Source of the DNA: Treponema sp.
GTDB taxonomy: Bacteria; Spirochaetota; Spirochaetia; Treponematales; Treponemataceae
Assembly: GCA_017616165.1 (NCBI GenBank)
Contig: JAFZYR010000038.1
Location: 1 to 63,290, forward strand
Length of the DNA stretch: 63,290 nucleotides
Direction: 5' to 3'
The notes beneath the pieces were generated by a model, which was not told the origin of the DNA, searched no databases, and saw only the letters and a program-made list of their open reading frames with translations. Below, in pieces: positions 16,592-24,985 of this stretch. Position 1 is the stretch's first letter. Each line of letters starts with the position of its first letter. The position numbers and the translations under genes were made by a program.

Positions 16592-18482
16592 TATGTCGCC
16601 AAACGGTCTTTCAAAAATGGCAAAAACAATGATCCTCCTTTTTATGACCTGTTTTATTTTTGTCATTTATGTTTTAAGGCTGTTTTCCATGCAGATTACC
16701 AACGGCGAAGAATATAAAACCCAGTCAAGGACAATTTCCAGCCAGATAAGCACGCTGCCAGCCTCCCGCGGTGAAATTTACGACCGCAATGCAGACATGC
16801 CTCTGGTTATTAACAATGACAGCTTTGCCGTAGAAGTAACTCCCGGAGAAATACCTTCTTCGCGCTATGACACAGTAATGGTCAAGCTTGCAGGCTATCT
16901 TGGAATTACCAAGGAAGCAATTGATCAGAAAATCCCTAAAAATATAAGACGTTCCTATTCTTCGGTTCAAATAAAGACAAATGTTCCTTTTACTGTAATT
17001 TCAAATATTGCAGAAAACAAGTCGGACCTGCCCGGAGTTTCGTGGGTTTCTAAGCCTGTAAGAAACTATTCCTACACAACGCTTTCTCTTTCGCACATAA
17101 TTGGTTATGTAGGTGATATTGATAAGGTAGAAATGACCGTACTTTACAACAAGGGTTATACAAACACCTCTGTTGTAGGAAAGGCCGGAATAGAAAAGCA
17201 GTATGATGAGCTTTTGCAGGGTAAAAACGGACGCGAGCTTGCAACTGTAGATGTTCACGGACGAATTATTTCGGACACCCCAATTGTTGAACCGCCTGAA
17301 ATGGGTAAAAAGCTTGTACTTACAATTGACTCAAGGATTCAGGAGCTTGTAGAGGATGCCCTTGGGCAAAGGGTAGGGGCCAGTGTTGTTTTAAAGCCTG
17401 CCACCGGCGAGGTTTTAGCAATGGTTTCTTATCCAAACTTTGATTCAAACCTGTTTACCTCCGATGATGCGGGAAACCTTTATTCAAAGCTTTTGAACGA
17501 TACCTCACAGCCGCTTATTAACAGAGCAGTTCAGCTTTCGTATCCGCCGGCTTCAACTTTTAAAATTGTAATGTCTGCAGCTATGCTTCAGGAAAAAGCC
17601 TTTCCTTCTACAAAAACAATTGAATGTAAGGGAAGCATGGTTTATGGTGGACGAACCTTCCACTGTCACGTTCATACAGGACACGGCTGGCTAGACCTTA
17701 AAAATGGTATGGCACAATCCTGCGACGTTTATTACTGGACAATTGGACGAGACTATCTTGGTATAGAAAAAATTGCCTCTTACGCAAAGGAATTTGGCTT
17801 TGGACAAAGCTCGCAGATAGACCTTCCGAGCCAGGTTTCGGGACTTGTACCTACTGCAGAATGGAAGCAAAAAAAATATCATGAAAAATGGGTTGGTGGA
17901 GATACCATGTCTGTTTCTATTGGACAGGGCTACATGGAAGCAACACCGCTTCAGCTTGCAAACATGATTGCCATGGTAAGCAACGAGGGTGTAATTTACA
18001 AGCCGCACCTGCTCAAGGAAGTACGTGACCCTGTTACCGACGAAATTATCACAGAAATAAAGCCTACAGTTCTTACCGAATCTACAATTGATAATGCTGT
18101 ATGGAAGGAAATTCAGGAGGCCTTGCGTTATACAGTAACAGACGGAACTCCGCAGTATCCTATGAACAACAAGATTGTAAAGATTGCCTGTAAAACCGGT
18201 ACTGCCGAGGTTGAGCCATACAGTAATGCAAACCGAAAGGATGAACAGAGCTGGCACTCCTGGCTTGTTGCTTATGCTCCTTATGATGCACCGCCTGAGG
18301 ACAGAATCTGCGTTGCAACAATTGTCGAAGCCTGCAACAAATGGGAATGGTGGGCACCATATTGTACCAACATCATCATTCAGGGCATTTTTGCAAATCA
18401 GAACTTTGACGAAGCAATTCATGAGCTTGGCTTTGCATACCTGCTTGAACAGCAGAATACAAGCCGCGGAAGAATGGAGTAG
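16584..18482 (+). CDS. mrdA: penicillin-binding protein 2, elongation transpeptidase
   Basis: Cross-links peptidoglycan in the side wall with RodA as glycosyltransferase partner. The 632-residue class B PBP has one N-terminal anchor (about residues 14-35) and a dimerisation/pedestal domain. Active-site motifs are STFK at residues 324-327 (SYPPASTFKIV), an SCD motif (QSCDVYYW) in the SxN position, and KTGT at 537-540. The Asp in place of Asn of SxN is common in PBP2 homologues. Overlaps mreD by 8 bases and is followed by rodA after 6. Confidence 0.95.
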   Translation: MNNMSPNGLSKMAKTMILLFMTCFIFVIYVLRLFSMQITNGEEYKTQSRTISSQISTLPASRGEIYDRNADMPLVINNDSFAVEVTPGEIPSSRYDTVMVKLAGYLGITKEAIDQKIPKNIRRSYSSVQIKTNVPFTVISNIAENKSDLPGVSWVSKPVRNYSYTTLSLSHIIGYVGDIDKVEMTVLYNKGYTNTSVVGKAGIEKQYDELLQGKNGRELATVDVHGRIISDTPIVEPPEMGKKLVLTIDSRIQELVEDALGQRVGASVVLKPATGEVLAMVSYPNFDSNLFTSDDAGNLYSKLLNDTSQPLINRAVQLSYPPASTFKIVMSAAMLQEKAFPSTKTIECKGSMVYGGRTFHCHVHTGHGWLDLKNGMAQSCDVYYWTIGRDYLGIEKIASYAKEFGFGQSSQIDLPSQVSGLVPTAEWKQKKYHEKWVGGDTMSVSIGQGYMEATPLQLANMIAMVSNEGVIYKPHLLKEVRDPVTDEIITEIKPTVLTESTIDNAVWKEIQEALRYTVTDGTPQYPMNNKIVKIACKTGTAEVEPYSNANRKDEQSWHSWLVAYAPYDAPPEDRICVATIVEACNKWEWWAPYCTNIIIQGIFANQNFDEAIHELGFAYLLEQQNTSRGRME

Positions 18483-18488
18483 TGCAGT

Positions 18489-19802
18489 ATGAAAAATAAA
18501 GTATTATCACGTTTTGATTACATTCTCCTGCTTGCAATTGCAATACTCATTACAATGGGCGTAATGTTCATTTATTCTTCAAGCATAAACTCAGAGGGTG
18601 TTTCGCTTACCAATGAATGGAAAAAACAGATTATCTGGGCAGGAATAGGGCTTGTAATTTTAGTTGTTGCCGCAATTTATGATTACCGCCGCCTGGAAAA
18701 TATTTCCATGTGGTTTTATATAGGACTTGTTGTAATTCTTATTTATACAAGAATTTTTGGACGACTTGTAAACGGTGCACGCAGCTGGATTGGAATTGGT
18801 GAGTTTGGTATTCAGCCTTCGGAATTCGGAAAGATTTTCTTTATTCTGTATCTGGCAAGGTATCTGGACGAAAGCCGCAATGAACTGCCAATAAAAAGAT
18901 TTTTTATTGCAATAGGAATAATGATTCTGCCAATGGGTTTAATCCTTATTCAGCCGGATATGGGAACCGCCAGTGTTTACATCCCGATTTTCCTGTTCAT
19001 GTGCTTTATGGCAGACATACCTCTAACTTACATTGTATATGTACTGTCGTTTGGTATGCTCACAATCATTTTTGCAATTCTTCCTGTATGGAATTCAGAA
19101 ATTGCGAGACAGCCTATTGCGGTAATTACGATTTTAACCAATCTTAAGTTCCGCGTAATTTTGATTTTTACAACCTCGTTTATTGCATCTATAAGCTTTA
19201 TTCTGCGAAAGTACTTTCATTTTCCAAAGTACATGAACTGGATTTCTTACTGCTTTTCTATTCTTGCTTTTTCGCTCATAGGCTCTATGATGTTTTCTAA
19301 GGTTCTTAAATACTACCAGATTAAGCGTCTTATTGTATTTATGGATCCAAATACAGACCCTCTGGGCTCAGGCTGGAATATCATTCAGTCTAAGATTGCA
19401 ATTGGTGCCGGCGGTCCGGTAGGTCAGGGCTTTTTACATGGAACTCAAAGCCATTACCGCTTTTTGCCGCAGCAGAGTACCGACTTTATTTTTAGTATTC
19501 TTTCCGAAGAGATGGGCTTTTTGGGTGGTTGTCTGGTATTCTTTTTGTACCTTGCAATATTTATCCGCATTCTTATGATTATAAGACAGTGTCCTAATCA
19601 TTACGGAACCTATATTGCTTCCGGCATTTTTGGAATGATAACCTTCCACTTTTTCATAAACGTCGGAATGGTAATGGGCATAATGCCAATTACCGGTATT
19701 CCGCTGCTGTTTTTGTCGTATGGAGGTTCGTCTCTGCTCACCGTCATGACCTGCATGGGCCTTCTGATGAGCATCAACTACAGGAAGAAGGATTTGTATT
19801 AG
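18489..19802 (+). CDS. rodA: rod-shape SEDS glycosyltransferase RodA
   Basis: Polymerises lipid II into glycan strands together with PBP2. A 437-residue SEDS protein with about ten membrane segments. Family motifs are GARSWIGIGEFGIQPSEFGK, QPDMGTASVY and the late SYGGSSLLTVM. Residues about 200-270 form a longer loop/helix region than in E. coli RodA (about 370 residues), making the protein larger than usual. Last gene of the operon; the convergent lipoprotein gene ends 3 bases away. Confidence 0.95.
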   Translation: MKNKVLSRFDYILLLAIAILITMGVMFIYSSSINSEGVSLTNEWKKQIIWAGIGLVILVVAAIYDYRRLENISMWFYIGLVVILIYTRIFGRLVNGARSWIGIGEFGIQPSEFGKIFFILYLARYLDESRNELPIKRFFIAIGIMILPMGLILIQPDMGTASVYIPIFLFMCFMADIPLTYIVYVLSFGMLTIIFAILPVWNSEIARQPIAVITILTNLKFRVILIFTTSFIASISFILRKYFHFPKYMNWISYCFSILAFSLIGSMMFSKVLKYYQIKRLIVFMDPNTDPLGSGWNIIQSKIAIGAGGPVGQGFLHGTQSHYRFLPQQSTDFIFSILSEEMGFLGGCLVFFLYLAIFIRILMIIRQCPNHYGTYIASGIFGMITFHFFINVGMVMGIMPITGIPLLFLSYGGSSLLTVMTCMGLLMSINYRKKDLY

Positions 19803-19805
19803 TAA

Positions 19806-20312
19806 CTACCAGTTACCAGTTGCATTATTCTTAACCATTTTAAATTCAAGGTCTCTGATTCCAGAAATCTCAATCTTAAAACGATACTGATCTTTATCAA
19901 AAAAGTCTTTATCACGATACGTATCATACTTATTATTAATTACGTAAACCTTATCTGTATCACGATAAAAAATCAAACCGTTTATGTTACGTGGTGTAGA
20001 AGTAATTTCAAAACGTATAGGTCGTGACTCTATATCTCTATATTCAATATTTTCAGAATCCCAGATCTGTGGAGTAAGTTCACATACAGGTGTTCTGATA
20101 TATCTATGTTCCCAAAGAATTGCTTTTGCTTGATTTGCAGGTTTATTTGTGGTGCCTGCAACAAATGAATAAGAACCGTTTTCATCGGTAACAACATATC
20201 CGGTTGTATCAAACCAGCTTTCTGAATAAACATTGTATGATGGAGAATCAATACAACTAGAAAACAAACATATTACAAAAATTGAAGTAATAAATATCAA
20301 AGCTTTTTTCAT
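19806..20312 (-). CDS. small lipoprotein, unknown function
   Basis: About 168 residues. The signal peptide MKKALIFITSIFVICLFSSC carries an FSSC lipobox, so the mature protein is lipid-anchored. I start it at ATG 20312, with a GAGGG ribosome binding site upstream; an open frame extends to 20363 but lacks signal-peptide logic. The body has WFDTTGYVVTDENGSYSF and several beta-rich segments but no family I recognise. Its stop lies 3 bases from the rodA stop, in convergent orientation. Related in style, not in clear sequence, to the other lipoproteins in the window. Confidence 0.8.
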   Translation of the reverse strand: MKKALIFITSIFVICLFSSCIDSPSYNVYSESWFDTTGYVVTDENGSYSFVAGTTNKPANQAKAILWEHRYIRTPVCELTPQIWDSENIEYRDIESRPIRFEITSTPRNINGLIFYRDTDKVYVINNKYDTYRDKDFFDKDQYRFKIEISGIRDLEFKMVKNNATGNW

Positions 20313-20465
20313 ATCATAGCCCTCATTTAATTGGTATCTATAAATATAATAATGCAGATTCAAAAATGTTACAAATATAATTTTTACCTATAGGATTTTT
20401 TTTATTTGTAAAAAAGCCTTATTTGTTGTAAAATAGATATATATAAAAAGTGCAGGAGAATTTAT

Positions 20466-21740
20466 TTGAAAGATGAACTAACAGGCCTAGACAACTATGA
20501 TGAGTTTGTACCCAAGCTCCAATCTCTTATTAATTCCCTGGAAGATAAGATAATTGTTATAGATTACAGCGATATAAAGCATTTTAAATATTTTAACGAT
20601 ACCTACAGCTACAAAACCGGTAACGATCTGCTTGCCGATTATGCCAGACTCCTTATAGAAAACAATGAAAATTTCATTTATGGCTCCAGAGTTGTTTCTG
20701 ACAATATGGTAACTGTCGGGCTGTACGAAAGTCGAAACAAAGAAGATTTGCATCAGCAGATCTGTATGCGAAATACACTCATAGAAAATGCACTCCGCAA
20801 AAAGTACAAGTGTAACAGGCTTAGAATTTGTACCGGAATGTATTTTATTACAAACGAAAACAATAATATTGATGCCGAAACGGTAATTTCAAACTGTAAT
20901 CTTGCACGCAAAATTGCTCGCGAAAATGCACGTGAGGATTCTGTTGTAATTTTTAAGGACGAAATGTCCTCCAAGATTAATCACGAAATTGAAATTCTTT
21001 CTACAATTGATTCGGCAATAAAAAACAATGAACTGATTGCTTACTATCAGCCAAAAATCAATTCAGAAACCGGCATAATAAGCGGGGCAGAAGCTCTTGT
21101 ACGCTGGCAAAAGCCTGACGGCACAATCATTTACCCGGATCAGTTTGTTCCAATCATCGAACGCAGCGGTCAGATTATTCAGGTTGATTACTTTATGTAT
21201 CAGCAGGTTTTTCAGTTTATAAGCGAACGAATTGCAGAAGGAAAAACCATAGTTCCAATAAGTATAAATGTTTCGCGCCAGCATTTTAAAAAGCTTGATA
21301 TTATAAACTATGTAAAATCACTGCAGAGAGTGTATAACATTCCTCCAAAATATGTAGAATTTGAAATTACAGAAACTGTTTGTATGACAGATACTGTAAA
21401 GGCTCTGAACTTTATAAGAACCTTCCATGAGATGGGCTTTAAGGTTTCTATGGACGATTTTGGTTCAGGCTATTCTTCGCTTTATCTTTTGAGCGAGCTT
21501 CCTATTGATATTATCAAAATGGATAAATGCTTTTTGCAGACACAAAACCTTAAGCAAAAGGAACGCGTAATCATTTCGAATGTAATTAATATGACACACG
21601 AGCTTGATATACAGACCTTGTGCGAAGGTGTTGAGACTCCGGAGCAAAGCGAATTCCTAAAATCTGTAGGCTGTGACATTCAGCAGGGCTTTTATTTTTC
21701 AAGGCCTGTAACAAGAGAGCAGCTTCAAGAAATTCTTTAA
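20466..21740 (+). CDS. degenerate GGDEF plus EAL domain protein (c-di-GMP phosphodiesterase)
   Basis: A 424-residue soluble protein. Residues 1-165 have the GGDEF fold (LTGLDNYDEF; DIKHFKYFNDTYSYKTGNDLL), but the signature loop is SRVVSDNM rather than GGDEF, so cyclase activity is unlikely. Residues about 185-424 are an EAL domain with AEALVRW near 207-213, FEITET, DDFGSGYSSL, IKMDKCF and a late CEGVET; all the catalytic acidic residues look present, predicting hydrolysis of c-di-GMP to pGpG. No membrane segment or sensor is visible. Starts at TTG 20466 with AGGAGA at about 20454. Confidence 0.88.
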   Translation: MKDELTGLDNYDEFVPKLQSLINSLEDKIIVIDYSDIKHFKYFNDTYSYKTGNDLLADYARLLIENNENFIYGSRVVSDNMVTVGLYESRNKEDLHQQICMRNTLIENALRKKYKCNRLRICTGMYFITNENNNIDAETVISNCNLARKIARENAREDSVVIFKDEMSSKINHEIEILSTIDSAIKNNELIAYYQPKINSETGIISGAEALVRWQKPDGTIIYPDQFVPIIERSGQIIQVDYFMYQQVFQFISERIAEGKTIVPISINVSRQHFKKLDIINYVKSLQRVYNIPPKYVEFEITETVCMTDTVKALNFIRTFHEMGFKVSMDDFGSGYSSLYLLSELPIDIIKMDKCFLQTQNLKQKERVIISNVINMTHELDIQTLCEGVETPEQSEFLKSVGCDIQQGFYFSRPVTREQLQEIL

Positions 21741-21787
21741 TTTATTGCGGCTATAAAAAAAATTATATAAAAAAGGGTGGATTTAAA

Positions 21788-24007
21788 ATGAAAAAAAATA
21801 TATTAAAAATTTGCGGTATTCTTGTATTCTTAGCAGTATTAACAGGATGTCCGCATCAAATCAACAACAATGGTAAAGGTGACAAGCCGGGCTCCGGCAA
21901 TGAATTAACCTTGACTCAAAAAATTGCTGCTGCCCAAACCAGCATCGATTTTGAAAATGCAAAAATATCTGAGGATGCAGTTGTTTCAAAGGCAATTGTT
22001 ATCAAAAATCTTAATCTTGACGGAAAAAAGCTTGTACTCGAAGCTTCCGGAATAGAATTGCAGAACGTTAAAAACGCTGTAATTATTGTTGACCAGAAGG
22101 TTGGAGAAGGGGACGTTACCCTTACAGAATGCTCTTCAATTTCCAAGCTCGAAATAAATGGCGGTGGTGCTAACAGTATTCACATTAATAAATCTAGCAT
22201 AGCCAATGTTCAGGTAAAGAAAAATAATGTCCGAATTGCCCTTGAAGAATCTTCTACAGTAGAAGAAGTTGTAGTAGAAGCCTCAAGCACAAAAATCGAA
22301 TCCGAAGAGAACATTGTAATAAAAGCAATCAGCGTAAATGATAATGTTGATACAATTACAGTTAAGGGTGGAACAGTTAACAAAATTGAAGTTGTTCCTG
22401 TAGAAGCCGCTCCTGCCACCCCTGGCCAGACCGAACCAGCCGCAGAAAAAACAAAAATCGTAATCGACGGCAAAACTGAAGTAAAGAGTGTAGAGGGAAC
22501 TAAGGATGTTCAATTAACAAAAGAAGCAATTGAAAGTGGTTCAAATGTAGTAATTAATGCTCCTGTTCCAGTTGTTACTTATTACGATTCAACTGTTGTC
22601 TTTTTATCGAACGGCAACCTCGAAGGTACAGAATTTGAAAATGAGGATGTTTATTACGAATATATTTTTGATTTAGATATGGAAAATGAACAAATAATGT
22701 CTATGGATCCTAAAATCAAATTATATAAGCTTCCTGATGATATTAAGCTTTATATCTATATGGTTCAACCGGATGTAGGTCCTGCTACAATGGAAATGCC
22801 TGACAATGATACAACCGCAGAACTGAAAAAATACGATACTTTTTCTTTTTCGGAAACAATGTATAGTGCAACACTAACTCTTAAATCTGCAGGTCTTATA
22901 AAAGGAAGTTTTTCGCAAGATAGGGCAATTCTTGAACCTCCTGTATATGATTATGAATTCGACATTAAAGACTGCGGATTCCCCGAAGAAATTATTCTTC
23001 CGGATACTCCGTACAAGCCACAATTTACTGTAACTCCATCTTCACAAGGCAATATCATTACATTTACCTTTAATGACAGTAATGACGCACAAACTCCAGA
23101 TAAATATATTTCAGAAACGATCACTGTTTACCGAGGTGTAAAAGAAGATGGCAAATGGGTTGGATATTCTAAAAATTTTGTTTATGAAATGAAAAATAAT
23201 AAGCAGAAAACCGTTACCTTTATAGATTCTTTTGTAACACCTGGAAATGAATATGCATATTGCTATGATGTAGACCGAACCAGCACTCTATATAAAAATG
23301 AATTTGAAACTGTAACAGCAAATGGCGGTAACGGAGAAATAAATATTACAGCCGAAAATTCCACGACAGATAATGGCATTAAGCTTACAGTAAGTGATTC
23401 AACATATTCAGATGATTACATACTTCATTATTCAATATTCAGATACTACGAAAATGATCAGGATGAAAATCCATGCTATGCATCAATTACTAATTATATA
23501 AATGAAACAGAGACTCTTCCAATTGTCGATTACTATACAGAAAGTGGCACAAGTTATGTCTATAAGCTTGATTACAAATACTGCAATCAGGTATTGGATT
23601 TAACTTATTATCCTAAAGTTAATTCTTGTACCATAACAGCAACCGTAGGACTTGGAGAGCCAAAAATCACTAATAAACCGACCGGTAGTGTAAGTGATAA
23701 AGTCTTTACTTTGACAACAGTTCCTCAAATTGGTATAGAGCAATTACATGGTAATGCAACTTATCAAGTCAATTTAAATTATGTCAAAACAGTTGGTAAT
23801 AATTCTTCAATTGAAACAATATGCTATGATGCAAATAGACCGATTAGTTATGATATTTCAAACTGGAATAGTGGTACTTATCAATACCAATATTATTATG
23901 TATCAATTTCTTATCATAATAGTAATAATAACAGTGGAATTTCTTATAACTATGTTTATCATAAAGATTCTGATTTCCCGGGAATGTTAGATATTACAAT
24001 TGAATAA
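21788..24007 (+). CDS. large lipoprotein with beta-helix-like repeats, unknown function
   Basis: 739 residues. The signal peptide ends in an LTGC lipobox near residue 20-23, and the following region is Asn/Gly-rich. Residues about 45-210 consist of short hydrophobic-polar strands of the type IVIKNLNLDGKKLVLEA, VIIVDQ, LEINGGG, IHINKSSI, resembling turns of a right-handed beta-helix. The C-terminal two-thirds is rich in Tyr, Asn, Asp and Thr and looks like several beta-sandwich domains (PQFTVTPSSQGNIITFTFND). It is probably displayed on the cell surface or in the periplasm. No enzyme motif is seen. Followed by an intrinsic terminator at 24065. Confidence 0.75.
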   Translation: MKKNILKICGILVFLAVLTGCPHQINNNGKGDKPGSGNELTLTQKIAAAQTSIDFENAKISEDAVVSKAIVIKNLNLDGKKLVLEASGIELQNVKNAVIIVDQKVGEGDVTLTECSSISKLEINGGGANSIHINKSSIANVQVKKNNVRIALEESSTVEEVVVEASSTKIESEENIVIKAISVNDNVDTITVKGGTVNKIEVVPVEAAPATPGQTEPAAEKTKIVIDGKTEVKSVEGTKDVQLTKEAIESGSNVVINAPVPVVTYYDSTVVFLSNGNLEGTEFENEDVYYEYIFDLDMENEQIMSMDPKIKLYKLPDDIKLYIYMVQPDVGPATMEMPDNDTTAELKKYDTFSFSETMYSATLTLKSAGLIKGSFSQDRAILEPPVYDYEFDIKDCGFPEEIILPDTPYKPQFTVTPSSQGNIITFTFNDSNDAQTPDKYISETITVYRGVKEDGKWVGYSKNFVYEMKNNKQKTVTFIDSFVTPGNEYAYCYDVDRTSTLYKNEFETVTANGGNGEINITAENSTTDNGIKLTVSDSTYSDDYILHYSIFRYYENDQDENPCYASITNYINETETLPIVDYYTESGTSYVYKLDYKYCNQVLDLTYYPKVNSCTITATVGLGEPKITNKPTGSVSDKVFTLTTVPQIGIEQLHGNATYQVNLNYVKTVGNNSSIETICYDANRPISYDISNWNSGTYQYQYYYVSISYHNSNNNSGISYNYVYHKDSDFPGMLDITIE

Positions 24008-24064
24008 AAACTATAAAGGAAAATCGTTCTAAATACAAATACGGGCAAGCTTCAGGGGGTAAAT

Positions 24065-24084
24065 AAAGCCCCCAGGGCTTTTTC
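24065..24084 (+). terminator. intrinsic terminator of the 21788 lipoprotein gene
   Basis: AAAGCCC at 24065-24071 and GGGCTTT at 24075-24081 form a 7-base stem with a 3-base loop, followed by T residues. A wider alternative hairpin using GGGGG at 24055-24059 overlaps it. Confidence 0.7.
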
Positions 24085-24147
24085 CGCTATTATAATAATA
24101 ATTAAGTCACTTCCTATAACGCATATTCTGTCAACCAGTGCATTAAA

Positions 24148-24176
24148 AAACAACCCCACTTTTTGTAGGGTTGTTT
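24148..24176. terminator. terminator of the 24197 lipoprotein gene, possibly bidirectional
   Basis: AAACAACCC at 24148-24156 pairs with GGGTTGTTT at 24168-24176 around an 11-base loop. On the minus strand it is followed by a T-run, as expected for an intrinsic terminator 20 bases after that gene's stop. The rest of the gap between the two lipoprotein genes (24085-24147) shows nothing recognisable. Confidence 0.75.
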
Positions 24177-24196
24177 AAAGTTAGAAAAAGTGGTTA

Positions 24197-24925
24197 TTAT
24201 TCAATTACTTCAACTTCTTCTTCAGATTCTTTCGGTTCTGCTGCAACATCGTCGTCGTTTAAGAATTTTATTCCAATTGCATTTGCTTTGTAACCGTAGA
24301 CTCCAACAAGGCCAACAGAACAAGGATCTAATAAAGCATCTACTTCTTTGTCTGAATTTTCTACAAAGTTTTGAAGATAGTCCAGTGACATATCTGCACT
24401 CATAGTTCCGGTAGATAACATTCCGCCTGTAAGGGTAAATTCAAAAAGTCCGACAATTTCGTATTTCTGATTAATCGGGAAAGAATTGAGCCATATAATA
24501 GTTTTCTTTAATTCTGGTTCAGGGATTTTTGCAATAAAGTATTTACTGTCGGTAAATTTTTCCCAGGCATCATCTCGGACCGGTAAATAAAGCCTTTGGT
24601 GGTTTATGAATTCTTTCATTGAATAACTGTGACCTGTTTCAAAATAAAAATCTTCGGTTACGGTTGCAGTAGCCCTTGTAACAGATGTGCTGTTAGATGA
24701 AGTTTTGGCATAATCAATAACAAAGGTGTGATAACCTGGTTCCAGCTTACACTTTCTTTTCAATTTTACAGGCTGTCCGTCAATACTGGTAATTGTACAG
24801 GCAGAAGGAATTGTTAAAGTAATCTCCCCTTCTTTACCTATAGAACTGTATTCAGTTTTGTCAGTACTTGCACAGGAAGCAAGAAGCATACAAGCTGCTA
24901 TTAAAAGCAATGTCAGTTTTTTCAT
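24197..24925 (-). CDS. lipoprotein, unknown function
   Basis: 242 residues. The signal peptide MKKLTLLLIAACMLLASC ends in a clear LASC lipobox. The mature part starts STDKTEYSS and contains LTIPSACTITSIDGQPVKLK and EPGYHTFVIDYAK, like a small beta-sandwich (PEGA-like turn around the PGYHTF segment). It ends in a very acidic tail (PKESEEEVEVIE). Convergent with the 21788 lipoprotein gene, and it has its own terminator. Confidence 0.8.
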   Translation of the reverse strand: MKKLTLLLIAACMLLASCASTDKTEYSSIGKEGEITLTIPSACTITSIDGQPVKLKRKCKLEPGYHTFVIDYAKTSSNSTSVTRATATVTEDFYFETGHSYSMKEFINHQRLYLPVRDDAWEKFTDSKYFIAKIPEPELKKTIIWLNSFPINQKYEIVGLFEFTLTGGMLSTGTMSADMSLDYLQNFVENSDKEVDALLDPCSVGLVGVYGYKANAIGIKFLNDDDVAAEPKESEEEVEVIE

Positions 24926-24985
24926 ATGTTTTCTCCTATATAAGTAAAATACTATTTTTTTTTTTTTACATTTGTCTAGTGTTAA

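Noticed and set aside
24055..24073. GGGGG/CCCCC hairpin as a separate regulatory element
   Set aside because: It overlaps the simpler AAAGCCC/GGGCTTT terminator and is better seen as an alternative pairing of the same structure.
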